From the NCBI GenBank assembly GCA_026225275.1, contig JAMFSL010000016.1, positions 62,001 to 126,000 on the forward strand: DNA of 64,000 bases, written 5' to 3'. Below the pieces are notes generated by a model. That model saw only the letters and a program-made list of their open reading frames with translations, made no database searches and was not told the DNA's origin. This document shows, piece by piece, positions 36,401 through 43,522 of the stretch. A program made the translations under genes and the position numbers. Source of the DNA: Puia dinghuensis. GTDB lineage: Bacteria > Bacteroidota > Bacteroidia > Chitinophagales > Chitinophagaceae. The stretch's first letter is position 1. Each line of letters begins with the position of its first letter.

Positions 36401-37326
36401 CCCACCGTCAAATTGATGGGATTCCCCGGACAGAACTGCGTCCGCCCGAATAAGGTCCATGGATTGGAACTGTATTGCGCCTTCAGCCAGGGCCAGAACG
36501 CCGGCATCGACCACGTACTATCCCAGGTGTCATGCCCCTGCGTCGTCATATCCAGATACGTAAAGTTCGCACCCGCCGCCGAAAAAGCATTGGTGACCTG
36601 CTGGGCCGTATATGGAGCAGGCGAGCCATCAAGCCCGCCAGTGATCATCCAGATCGGTGTATACTTCTCCTTCGCTACCGTGTCCGGACTGGCGAAGGCA
36701 ATCGCCACCGAACTCATCGGCAACACAGCCGCCGGATAAGTAGGGGCACTCTCAAAAAACTCCCAGTCCCCCGAGCCACCCGCGGAAAGCCCGTTGAGGT
36801 AAACGCGGAACGGATCCAACTGGTTGTTCTGTATCATATAATCGACGATATACTGCTGGGCCACCATCTGATTAGGCCCCCAGCTGCCGCTCGTCTGCAT
36901 GATCAGCACATAACCGTCGAACGTCCCGTTCGTCACAGCCGCGTCAAAAATATTGCCGCCATGCGTCATCGAATATTCATTGTCATAGACCGATCCACCC
37001 TCGCCATCCCCGTGCATGAAGATCAACATCGGGTATACCTTTCCATTATTAACCGCCGGATTATAGTCCGGTGGGAAACGCAGCCGGAACTGGTTTCCAT
37101 TATAGATATAACACTTCCAGAGATCGGTGTTATAAGGCTGCCTGACCGTCCGGAGCCATTTGGCGATATGCCCGTATGAGGGGACCGCGGGAGTATCCAG
37201 GGGATTAAATGTAACGATCGTATCGTTAGGGGTCATAATGCTTGAACTTTGCCCCCATACGGTTGGAGCACAAAAAGCCATAAAGGCGATCAACAATAAA
37301 AAGGAAATTCGGGTAGAGGTTTTCAT
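30490..37326 (-). CDS. Giant secreted esterase-like / fibronectin III / PA14 / T9SS protein, longer paralogue
   Basis: The 2278-residue protein has a signal peptide (MKTSTRISFLLLIAFMAFCA), a hydrolase domain (about 48-290) with LIFMHGDGEGG, GLSAGG (Ser181), Asp233 in GGLDGS and His265 in QGHDTW, then Ig-like, fibronectin III and two PA14 domains (LNYSYYNLSSQPG and ITYSYYNNFTANN) where the paralogue has one. Cadherin-like modules, fibronectin III modules and three copies of the shared repeat domain follow, and a type A T9SS domain (IQVYPNPFQTSFTLSVPVFA) ends the protein. All three triad residues are kept, so both copies may be active. It is transcribed alone, with its own upstream region and terminator, between two halves of the polysaccharide locus. 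Substrate unknown; acyl groups on the exopolysaccharide are a reasonable guess. Confidence 0.85.
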   Translation of the reverse strand: MKTSTRISFLLLIAFMAFCAPTVWGQSSSIMTPNDTIVTFNPLDTPAVPSYGHIAKWLRTVRQPYNTDLWKCYIYNGNQFRLRFPPDYNPAVNNGKVYPMLIFMHGDGEGGSVYDNEYSMTHGGNIFDAAVTNGTFDGYVLIMQTSGSWGPNQMVAQQYIVDYMIQNNQLDPFRVYLNGLSAGGSGDWEFFESAPTYPAAVLPMSSVAIAFASPDTVAKEKYTPIWMITGGLDGSPAPYTAQQVTNAFSAAGANFTYLDMTTQGHDTWDSTWSMPAFWPWLKAQYSSNPWTLFGRTQFCPGNPINLTVGLVAGFQAYQWEKNGVLISGATSNTINVTSVGTYSARVERNGNWSLWSPVPVVVSYSAPTVTPPIHVSGLMSDVLPGTDGKTFVTLTIPDTNYTSFTWEKVGSDSVLGTQQTFNATQPGQYIVSVTQQFGCSSNFSPPFRVVNAAGPNAPSPASNLIAADLSFTQVQLEWARNPHPTNPETGFEVYRATNITGPYTFAALVPADTVDFVDQGLTPNTKYYYVVRAVDSTGAAAVSNQATVITQSDKTPPTAPTNLQVVTTSSSSVTLQWNSATDNVAVTGYYVYVNGAKSYATPAGDTNFVVSDLTPNQEYSFFVVAVDGSGNASVHSNQVSGPTINSGLNYSYYNLSSQPGVMPNFSTLTPTFSGNMPNVSIANATAIVNFSYLWNGYITIPVTGSYVFQTVSDDGSQVWLGGLNQTAFPYSFTGTPIVNANQPQGATATNSTTLTLQAGTYPISIAYFQAGGGYSMVLNWKTPSSGGAFVAIPNSAFAGSFTPAGTAPAIPTQIKVTATAYNKINITWTDNSNNETGFEVYRASSSTGTYSIVTTTGANVVSFTDSTVQAATTYFYKVQAINLYGGSGFDPASMGGITYSYYNNFTANNLASLPTLTPTSTGSLPNISLSPATQTTDFAFKFQGTINIPTTGSYTFYTSSDDGSDMYLGGFDSAHLIVRNDFLQGQTQRASAAMNLTAGSYPLYVTYFQQGGGYVVTASYQGPGISMQAIPNAAFVNTNSFATTFALPAAPSAPYSVAATALSPSKVKVTWQDSSATVTGYQVYRSISDTVHYISFATVAAGTLTFTDSSLFSNEAYYYKIVANGVAGNSAFSPASSTTTPDNLPVITQLPAGEQARYGTTTVFSVRATSVNAGALAFKAGNLPSFASFTDNGNSTGTLTVTPTAANAGSYTGLYILVTDIYGGTDTTKFNLAVNNNYAPVLSPVNNITMNEGDTLTIPLSGNNQNAGDTLSFAVSGAPGGSTLTPVSNGSAKLFVHPSYAAAGTYTVIATLKDNNGLSAVDTFTIVVKYKSPTTTILTRVVYNDATALGLPWNGLLGTTTNNLVDSNGNTTTLGLAFTPSSWWTPFNGGSSTGNNSGVYPDEVLENYMWFGSYYGGPSTFTGTVTGADTSSLYDLTFFANSTYNGFADNGWTNYTAGGQTVSLHVQNNTKNTVTIPNLKPNADGTLPFVMSVGQNAELGYFSARVINKHIKDSTAPAGTSGLTATDVPSKVQLNWTDSAYNATGYQVYRSLTGTGRYTLLGTVAGNSANSYLDSTISGSTAYTYEVRATNTNGYSGFDSVLTVTLHRLPKITAISNIILKDTSSLTVNVTTTDDSTAELTLTAANLPPFATFTDNGNGTGVLTIAPSAGTVGVYPNITITVADALDSTASTAFSIAITEPNVQSVYLNFSGNGTTAPAPWNTMTSPPYQGTVLSNLLDDGGTPTGIAATVVDGWYWYGTTGYVTGNTDGVYPASVMQNFYYDPATTTHRIQISGLSSAKQYNFVFFNTQWDGTNGLTTFNINGDSVQLQPDWNISKTVQLNGIMAVNGVVTIDVTKASAAANAYLTSIVIQGYDTAAGTLLSPADLRVTNRTQTTANLIWQDRSAIETGYEVWKASDSTGSYSLLASLPANTTTYADTKLARGENYYYIVRAVNNGTYSNYSNILAITTYSDAIYIHPTYTSAGNGPTPPWNNLNSAGGVGTSWSNFIDSTGAPTSLSLVQTGVFAGPNSLGDVTGNNSGVYPDPVLLQQYVLFPGNFGSFTVSGLDLSKTYDFTFFGSESYEGGNNNTGYIVNADTVYLNALDNTNATVTLHGVVPNGLGQANIMMYCPGTSIAGWFNAMVIDGYSPLAQNAPTVPQTLGGAGGAISTAIAGVASQFGTSQSVSVSTDSLIQVYPNPFQTSFTLSVPVFAANEKVMVALYDASGRLVYRKEFDNVMEGVNYLPIGQDANIGAKGVYLGKVTFASGRAAQGFEVLKN

Positions 37327-37730
37327 GACTTGCGTTAAATGATAAATACAATTCCTATATACTATATGCTATAAATACAATAGTTGACTGCCAGGCATGA
37401 ATGGCCCTGACGCTGTCGCGGACGCATTACTGCTTGGAATAGAGATAGTGGAAATAAAAGGTAAGTCCTGGAAAATCTAATAAAGGGTTTGTCGTAGGAA
37501 ATGGGGCGAAGTGTTCATCTTAGGAATGATGAGAAAACAGGTTCTGCTGTAGGAAAATGGGTTAAGGGTCGATCGTAGGAATAATGGGGAGAAAAAAGTC
37601 CGTTATTTAAACGGAGAGATCAATCGAAAACAGTTAAAATAACCGTTAAAATCCGCTCGAAAATACACGTATTTTTCCGTTCCTGCAAGGTATTAACAGA
37701 AAAAGATCAGAATTAACCCGCAAATAACAA
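37327..37730. other. Intergenic region upstream of the 2278-residue protein gene
   Basis: These 404 bases contain no gene. They include a four-copy GTAGGAA-type motif series (37494-37590), a small inverted repeat TCCGTT/AACGGA near 37598-37614, and AAAATAC-AC-GTATTTT at 37660-37675, which may end the methyltransferase transcript. The promoter of the giant gene should be near 37330-37400, which is AT-rich. Confidence 0.5.
37494..37590. repeat. Four spaced copies of a GTAGGAA(n)ATG motif
   Basis: GTAGGAA or TTAGGAA followed by an ATG-containing purine stretch starts at 37494, 37520, 37549 and 37575, with spacings 26, 29 and 26. The regular spacing could reflect a regulator binding array. Confidence 0.5.
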
Positions 37731-38483
37731 TCATTGGCCGATTTTTTCCCATACGGTCATAAATCCACCGTTCAATTGATAGGGCAAAAGCTCGGCAAAA
37801 GCGCAGTCAAAACGCTGTAAAGCCTTGATTTTCTTGGAGAAAAAACTAAAGGGGAAAACATCCTCTACAAAATTGGTCTTTCCGAATCGCACGATGTTGA
37901 ATCGTTGCTGATTAGCCAGTTTTTCCAGGGACGTTTTAGTAAAAAATTGTATATGTGTGAGGTCGTCCGCGCTGCTTTGAACGGTCGTGCCCTTATACCC
38001 GAACAGCCGCTTCATCTTTTGGACGGACGCCCACATCCAGTTGTTCTTTTTTTGCATCGCAATGATCGGCCGGGTAACAAACAGTTCCCGCGGCCCTACG
38101 CCGTTGGGTACCGTGACGATCAGCACGCCATTGGTATCCAACAGATCGTGCAATACGGCCAACAGCTTCCCCGGATCGTTGAGATGCTCCAGGACTTCAC
38201 TGCAGATCACAGCATGATAACGGTGCCCGTCGGCCACCAACTGCTCGGCACTGACGACGTCGAAATGTACGGAGGGAAATTTATTCAGCTCCCGGGCCCT
38301 CGCGATGGCCTTTTCGCTCACATCGATGCCTCTGACGGATAACCCTTTCTCCCCCAGGCTACGCGAAATAACGCCATTCCCGCAACCTACATCCAGCACC
38401 TCGGCGCCGGAAGGCAGCCTGGCCTCTAATACATCGGTAATAAATTTTAGCCGTTTGACATCGGCAAAACGTTCAAATTCCAT
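37731..38483 (-). CDS. SAM-dependent class I methyltransferase
   Basis: The ATG at 38483 is chosen because it follows the stop of the upstream GT4 gene by 11 bp and starts the conserved part (MEFERFADVKRLKFITDVLE); the frame extends to 38597 only by overlapping that gene. The 250-residue product has motif I EVLDVGCGNG, an acidic end of strand 2 (GIDVSEKAI), and the motif AVICSEVLEHLNDPGKLLAV of UbiG/WcaG-type methyltransferases. It probably methylates a sugar or lipid-linked intermediate. It is the last gene of the minus-strand polysaccharide operon. Confidence 0.85.
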   Translation of the reverse strand: MEFERFADVKRLKFITDVLEARLPSGAEVLDVGCGNGVISRSLGEKGLSVRGIDVSEKAIARARELNKFPSVHFDVVSAEQLVADGHRYHAVICSEVLEHLNDPGKLLAVLHDLLDTNGVLIVTVPNGVGPRELFVTRPIIAMQKKNNWMWASVQKMKRLFGYKGTTVQSSADDLTHIQFFTKTSLEKLANQQRFNIVRFGKTNFVEDVFPFSFFSKKIKALQRFDCAFAELLPYQLNGGFMTVWEKIGQ

Positions 38484-38494
38484 ATGGAATGACT

Positions 38495-39631
38495 TTAATG
38501 ATGTGCTTGTTCTAAAACCTTTGAATAAATCGTTTCGATCTCCCGCGTCATGGTCACCGCATCGAAACGCTGCCTGACTGTCTGATAAGCCTTGCAACGC
38601 AAGGTCTCCCGCAACTCTCCGTCACCAGCCAGCCGGACAATCGCCGCCGCCAGCGCATCGACATCCCCCGGCTCGACCATCAATCCATTTTCCCCATCCT
38701 GCAACACCTCGCGGGTCCCGTCGACCCGTGTACCGATCACCGCCTTACGCATCGCCATCGCCTCCAGCAACCCGATCGGTAATCCTTCCCATAAAGAAGG
38801 CAGCACAAAGATATCTGCAGCATGCAGGACATCGGGGACGTCCTGCCGGAATGCCTGGAAACTTACCCTGTCTTCTAATCCCAGCGCCCTGGCAAGCTCC
38901 AGCCCCGCCTCTTTTTCATCCCCATCGCCGACCATCAGCAAATGCAGCCCGGGCGCCTGTCCTCCCTTCAATGCCTTGGCAAAAGCCCGAATCAACGTCA
39001 AGGGCTGTTTGTGCGCCGTAAATCGCGCTATAAAAAGAACTACTACCCTATCCGGCGCGATCCCCAACTCGGACCTGATATCACTATATTTTCGCTCCGG
39101 ATCGAATTTCTGTTGATCAATACCATTATTCACAATGATCGATTCGAACTGCGGGATCTGCTCTTTCCCCGACTGCTGATTGCTCGCGGAAACGGAGATA
39201 TTCACCCGGGACCGCTCCGTAAGATACTTCTCTCCCCAGATCCGCAGGCGGCGTACCAGCGGATGCTGATCCTGGTGAAAAGACCAGCCATGAACGGTAT
39301 AGACCACGGGAATCCCCAGCCTTCCCGCCGCCCATAATACGTTGGAATTCGCCCGGGTGCCATGAGCATGTATAATATCGGGCGACTCGGCTTCCAGCAA
39401 TTGCTTCACCTGGCTCCAAACCCGAATATCAAACGGTGTCTCGGTATGGATCAACCGCGTCTCGATGTCCATCTCCTTCAGCCGTTCCAGCATTGGACCA
39501 TCCGTAAAGGAAAGAACCACCGGTTCGAAATGGCTCCGGTCAAGGTGTGCGACGAGACTCAGTAAATGGGATTCGCCGCCGCCGATCTTTCCCTGCCTTA
39601 TACATTCCAGCACCCTGATCTTCTTAGCCAT
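38495..39631 (-). CDS. Glycosyltransferase family 4
   Basis: The 378-residue GT-B enzyme has the N-terminal glycine-rich loop (QGKIGGGESHLLSLVAHLDR), IHAHGTRANSNVL, and the C-terminal donor-site block WEGLPIGLLEAMAMRKAVIG with the E-x7-E pattern. It is a retaining transferase that uses a nucleotide-sugar donor, acting at the cytoplasmic side on the lipid-linked repeat. It lies 8 bp after the epimerase gene in the operon. Confidence 0.88.
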   Translation of the reverse strand: MAKKIRVLECIRQGKIGGGESHLLSLVAHLDRSHFEPVVLSFTDGPMLERLKEMDIETRLIHTETPFDIRVWSQVKQLLEAESPDIIHAHGTRANSNVLWAAGRLGIPVVYTVHGWSFHQDQHPLVRRLRIWGEKYLTERSRVNISVSASNQQSGKEQIPQFESIIVNNGIDQQKFDPERKYSDIRSELGIAPDRVVVLFIARFTAHKQPLTLIRAFAKALKGGQAPGLHLLMVGDGDEKEAGLELARALGLEDRVSFQAFRQDVPDVLHAADIFVLPSLWEGLPIGLLEAMAMRKAVIGTRVDGTREVLQDGENGLMVEPGDVDALAAAIVRLAGDGELRETLRCKAYQTVRQRFDAVTMTREIETIYSKVLEQAHH

Positions 39632-39639
39632 GGCAATGG

Positions 39640-40650
39640 TTACTTTAACACCTTCACAATAGCCCAGCCATCAGGCAGCTTTTCGGTGATCTCGATATTA
39701 CTGAACTCCTGACCCTGACGCGCGCCAACCTCTTTGGCCCACTTCGCCATCCGGGAAACCCCTTCCTTCAGACTGATGTCCGTAGGCGCGCCAAAAATAC
39801 TCCGCGCCTTGCTATGATCGGAATAGGCATGCAGGACCTCATTCCGGGCATTCAGGTGTTTGATATCCGGCTCTACCCCAAATTCGGCACAAACGACCTC
39901 CGCCAGTTCATTGACGGTATAGGGCTTGTCTGCACCTACATTGAACACCTGGTTGTAAGAGCCGGGAATATTGACGCACTTCGCGATGGGAATAGCCACA
40001 TCGTCGATATAGCTGAATGCCCTGGTCTGCTCGCCGTCGCCAAAAACAGTCAGCTGCTTGCCCTGCATGATCTGGTTCATAAAGATGCCAATGACATTGC
40101 GATACTTATCTCCAATGTTCTGGTTCTCGCCGTACACATTGTGTGGACGGAAAACCACATAATTAAGCCCGAACATCTCATGCGCGGCCCGCAGATCGAG
40201 CTCCACCGCATATTTGCTAACCCCATAAGGATCCTCAGGAACCGGCGTCATCGCCTCGGTCATCGGTAACTGCCCCTTGCCGTATACCGCAATACTGGAA
40301 GTAAAGACAAAACACTTTACTTTATGCTTCACCGATTCGTTGATCAGATTGATACTGCCGATCAGGTTGGTCTCATAGTTATACCGCCGGATAAAATGCG
40401 ACAACCCTTCGGCGGCATAGGCAGCTAAATGATATACGTAAGTGAACCGATACTCGTTGAAAAGATCTGTGATCAGTTCATGATCCGTTACGCTCCCTTT
40501 TACAAAATGAACGCCTTCAGGGAGATGGTCCTCGAACCCGCCGCTCAGATCATCCATGACCACCACTTCAAAACCCATTTCAAGACAATGCCTGGCTACA
40601 TGCGATCCAATAAAGCCGGCTCCCCCTGTCACAAGTACGTTTGTTTTCAT
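39640..40650 (-). CDS. NAD-dependent nucleotide-sugar epimerase/dehydratase
   Basis: The 336-residue short-chain dehydrogenase-type enzyme has the Rossmann motif VTGGAGFIGSHVA, the Ser-Tyr-Lys triad region (FTSSIAVYGK, YGVSKYAVE) and the sugar-binding PHNVYGENQNIGD of the UDP-glucose/GlcNAc 4-epimerase group. It probably makes a UDP-sugar for the operon's glycosyltransferases. The exact reaction (galE-like or uronate epimerase) cannot be set from sequence alone. Confidence 0.85.
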   Translation of the reverse strand: MKTNVLVTGGAGFIGSHVARHCLEMGFEVVVMDDLSGGFEDHLPEGVHFVKGSVTDHELITDLFNEYRFTYVYHLAAYAAEGLSHFIRRYNYETNLIGSINLINESVKHKVKCFVFTSSIAVYGKGQLPMTEAMTPVPEDPYGVSKYAVELDLRAAHEMFGLNYVVFRPHNVYGENQNIGDKYRNVIGIFMNQIMQGKQLTVFGDGEQTRAFSYIDDVAIPIAKCVNIPGSYNQVFNVGADKPYTVNELAEVVCAEFGVEPDIKHLNARNEVLHAYSDHSKARSIFGAPTDISLKEGVSRMAKWAKEVGARQGQEFSNIEITEKLPDGWAIVKVLK

Positions 40651-40678
40651 GTTTAGGTTATTTTTTATTTACGTCGTT

Positions 40679-42580
40679 TTATAATTTTGTGATCCAGCGG
40701 TCGTACCAAAGCTGAAAGATCAACACCTGCCAGAGCTTCTGGTAGTTGACTTTCTCTCCCGCCAGGTAACGGTCCCGTAAAGTTACTATCGGTTGGGGAT
40801 TGAACATACCCGTCATTCCCAGCGCCCGCTCACTCAGATAATACTTTAGCTGCTCCTTCAGATCCTCCTTGAACCAGACCAGTAATGGCGCGATAAATGG
40901 CCGTTTCGGCCGCTCCATCATTTCCCTCGGAATGTACTTATGGACGACCTGTTTCAGCAGCCACTTGTTTACCCCGTCCCGGATCTTGAAAGAAGAAGGC
41001 AGCTGGGCCAGAAATTCTATCACCCGGTGATCGAGCATCGGCTCCCGCCCTTCCAGGCCCACGGACATGGTCGCCCTGTCCATTTTGACCAGGTTATTAT
41101 CGACCAAAAAAGTCTTATAATCGATGGCCATCAGCCGGTTCACCACCCCATCATTCTTCTCCAGCTTGTTCCCGTCATCGAAAAACGTGTGATATCGCTC
41201 GAAATCCTTGCCCAAAAAGGAAGCGACCTCGCTTTCGGTAATGTACTGACTGATATACTTCACCGCCTGTACCGGGTCCCCGCTCTTCCAGATCAGCTTC
41301 ATCTTCTCGTACCGCGTGCTGAAATTGTATTTCTTATTGAAATAAGGGATCTGATCCGGATTGATCAGCGACATTGTCCCGCTGATGAGGCCCTGCAAAG
41401 CCACCGGCATCCTGCTGGTAAACCGCTCTGCCTGGTTGAACTTATTGTACCCGCCGAAGATCTCATCTCCGCCGTCCGCACTTAACGCCACCTTCACCTG
41501 CTCACGCGCCAGCTTGCTGACCAGCACTGTGGGCACGGTACTGTTATCCGCAAAAGGCTCGTCATAAATACCCGGCAACAGATCCAGCACACTCCCCGCT
41601 TCCTTGGAGGTCAGATACCACTCGGTATGATCGGTCCCCAGATATGCAGCAATTTTCTTCGCCTCCGGCGCCTCATTGAATTCATCTTCATGGAACCCAA
41701 TGGTAAACGTTTTTAACCGCTCGGTCCGGCCTGTCTGCAGCAACGCGGCCACACTCGAACTATCATACCCGCCGCTGAGGAAGATCCCCACAGGCACATC
41801 GGCGACCATCCGGTATTCGTATGCATTCTTCAGCAGTTTATCCGTCTCGTCGATCGCCTCCCGGTCACTCAACGTAATTTTGGGCTTATTATACGCATCG
41901 AAAACATCCCAGTATTTAACCAGCTCCTGCTGCCGGTTCTTCAGATCCACGATCAGGTAATGCCCTGGCAAAAGCTTTGATGTATGCTGAAAAATGCTGT
42001 GCGGAGCCGGGATATAACTATATTGCAGGAACAACGCCAGACTGTTGGCGTCGATCTTCTTTTCAAATGCCGGATGCTCATAAAGGGCCTTCAGTTCCGA
42101 GCCAAAAAGTAGGATATCGGCCTTCTGGAAACAATACAAAGGCTTGATACCCGCCCGGTCCCGGATCAATATCACCTTCTCCTTAGCCCTATCATACAAG
42201 GCAATGGCAAACATCCCTACAAACTTGTTCACTACCTCCATCCCCCAGCAATGATAGCCCTTTAGGATCACCTCTGTGTCACTCCAGGAATCAAAAGTGT
42301 ATCCCTTTTCCTCCAATTCCTTGCGGATCTCCTTGAAATTATAGATCTCCCCATTGAAGTCCACGATCAGGTCCCCGAAATGCATCGGCTGATGGCCCAA
42401 TGGCGAAAGGTCCAAAATAGATAACCTCCGCTGGCCAAAGCCAATGGAGGCAGAAGATGCGTCATACACCTCATATCCGGCATCGTCCGGCCCACGGTGC
42501 GTCATCGCATCGGTCATGCGCTTCAACACCCCCAGATCGGTGCTTTTTCGAAAATCAATAAAACCCGCTATACCACACAT
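40679..42580 (-). CDS. asnB: Asparagine synthase (glutamine-hydrolysing), AsnB-type
   Basis: The 633-residue protein begins MCGIAGFIDF with the catalytic Cys2 of a class II glutamine amidotransferase and has VDFNGEIYN of the same domain. The synthase half has the ATP-binding SGGYDSS loop and SADGGDEIFGGY. Within polysaccharide operons such AsnB-like proteins often amidate uronic acids or other sugar carboxylates instead of aspartate. The operon position (6 bp after a GT2 gene, 28 bp before an epimerase) favours that role, though ordinary asparagine synthesis cannot be excluded. Confidence 0.85.
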   Translation of the reverse strand: MCGIAGFIDFRKSTDLGVLKRMTDAMTHRGPDDAGYEVYDASSASIGFGQRRLSILDLSPLGHQPMHFGDLIVDFNGEIYNFKEIRKELEEKGYTFDSWSDTEVILKGYHCWGMEVVNKFVGMFAIALYDRAKEKVILIRDRAGIKPLYCFQKADILLFGSELKALYEHPAFEKKIDANSLALFLQYSYIPAPHSIFQHTSKLLPGHYLIVDLKNRQQELVKYWDVFDAYNKPKITLSDREAIDETDKLLKNAYEYRMVADVPVGIFLSGGYDSSSVAALLQTGRTERLKTFTIGFHEDEFNEAPEAKKIAAYLGTDHTEWYLTSKEAGSVLDLLPGIYDEPFADNSTVPTVLVSKLAREQVKVALSADGGDEIFGGYNKFNQAERFTSRMPVALQGLISGTMSLINPDQIPYFNKKYNFSTRYEKMKLIWKSGDPVQAVKYISQYITESEVASFLGKDFERYHTFFDDGNKLEKNDGVVNRLMAIDYKTFLVDNNLVKMDRATMSVGLEGREPMLDHRVIEFLAQLPSSFKIRDGVNKWLLKQVVHKYIPREMMERPKRPFIAPLLVWFKEDLKEQLKYYLSERALGMTGMFNPQPIVTLRDRYLAGEKVNYQKLWQVLIFQLWYDRWITKL

Positions 42581-42586
42581 TAGAAT

Positions 42587-43498
42587 TTAATTAAAGGTGA
42601 TTGAACGGTTGAATTGCCACAAAATACCCTTCCAGAACGACCGCAGATGATCTTTCTGCCCTTTCAGCATAAACGTCAGCGTATTCTTGGGAACTGTAAA
42701 AAACGTAAAGTAGGCAAAAAAGACTAGCAAACCCGCCTTGGGCGCATTGCGCCGCATATAATAGATGCGGTTTTTTGTATGGTAAAAAGTCTTGAAGGCG
42801 CTGGCCTTTCCCGTACTCATCGACTCCTTGTGATAGATCAGGGACTTGGGCTGGTAATAGACCTTGTAGCCTTTCCTCTTGATCTGATCGCACCAATCGA
42901 ACTCCTCATAATAAATGAAGAAATCCTCCGGCAACCCGCCTATCTCGTCGATGATCTTCCGAGGCACCATCATCCCACCACCATGTGCATAGTTCGTGAC
43001 CTTGATCTCATTGTACTGCCCCTCGTCCTTCTCCCGGCAACCGATCATCCCGTTCCGGCCTGTCAATATGTTCACGGTATTATAACCGGCATATTCGATG
43101 GTGCCTTTGTGGAAGAAATAATGAAACTTAGGACTGACGATCCCCGCATCCGGGTACGTATCGAAGATCTCCAGCAATCCTTCCAGCAAGCCGGGCGTAA
43201 CCTCCGTATCGTTATTGACGATAAACAGGTAATCCCCTTTCGCCGCCCGGATACCAACATTGTTGCCGCCCGTAAATCCAAGATTTTTGGGGTTTCGGAT
43301 CAATTTGATAGCTGGATAAATGGCCGTTAAAGCAGCGGTGGGATCTTCCCGGGACCCGTTATCGACGACGATAACCTCCAGATTCTTATAGGTATTATGC
43401 TCGTTGAGCGAGCGTAGGAAATCACAAGTCACCTCAGTGGTGTTCCATGTGAGTGTAACGATAGAGATTAAAGGGTTATCCATCAAGTTAGGTTTCAT
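42587..43498 (-). CDS. Glycosyltransferase family 2 (rhamnosyltransferase-like)
   Basis: The protein of about 303 residues has the GT2 opening ISIVTLTWNTTEVTCDFL, EVIVVDNGSREDP and the metal motif FIVNNDTEVTPG, followed by GGGMMVPRKIIDEIGGLPED and FDWCDQIKRKGYKVYYQP, typical of the RfbF/WcaA-like group. ATG at 43498 or 43483 is likely; an in-frame ATG at 43510 is also open. A C-terminal hydrophobic stretch (about 245-270) suggests membrane association. It is 24-39 bp downstream of the sugar transferase gene. Confidence 0.87.
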   Translation of the reverse strand: MKPNLMDNPLISIVTLTWNTTEVTCDFLRSLNEHNTYKNLEVIVVDNGSREDPTAALTAIYPAIKLIRNPKNLGFTGGNNVGIRAAKGDYLFIVNNDTEVTPGLLEGLLEIFDTYPDAGIVSPKFHYFFHKGTIEYAGYNTVNILTGRNGMIGCREKDEGQYNEIKVTNYAHGGGMMVPRKIIDEIGGLPEDFFIYYEEFDWCDQIKRKGYKVYYQPKSLIYHKESMSTGKASAFKTFYHTKNRIYYMRRNAPKAGLLVFFAYFTFFTVPKNTLTFMLKGQKDHLRSFWKGILWQFNRSITFN

Positions 43499-43522
43499 TG
43501 ATAAAAGCAAGCCGGAAACACG

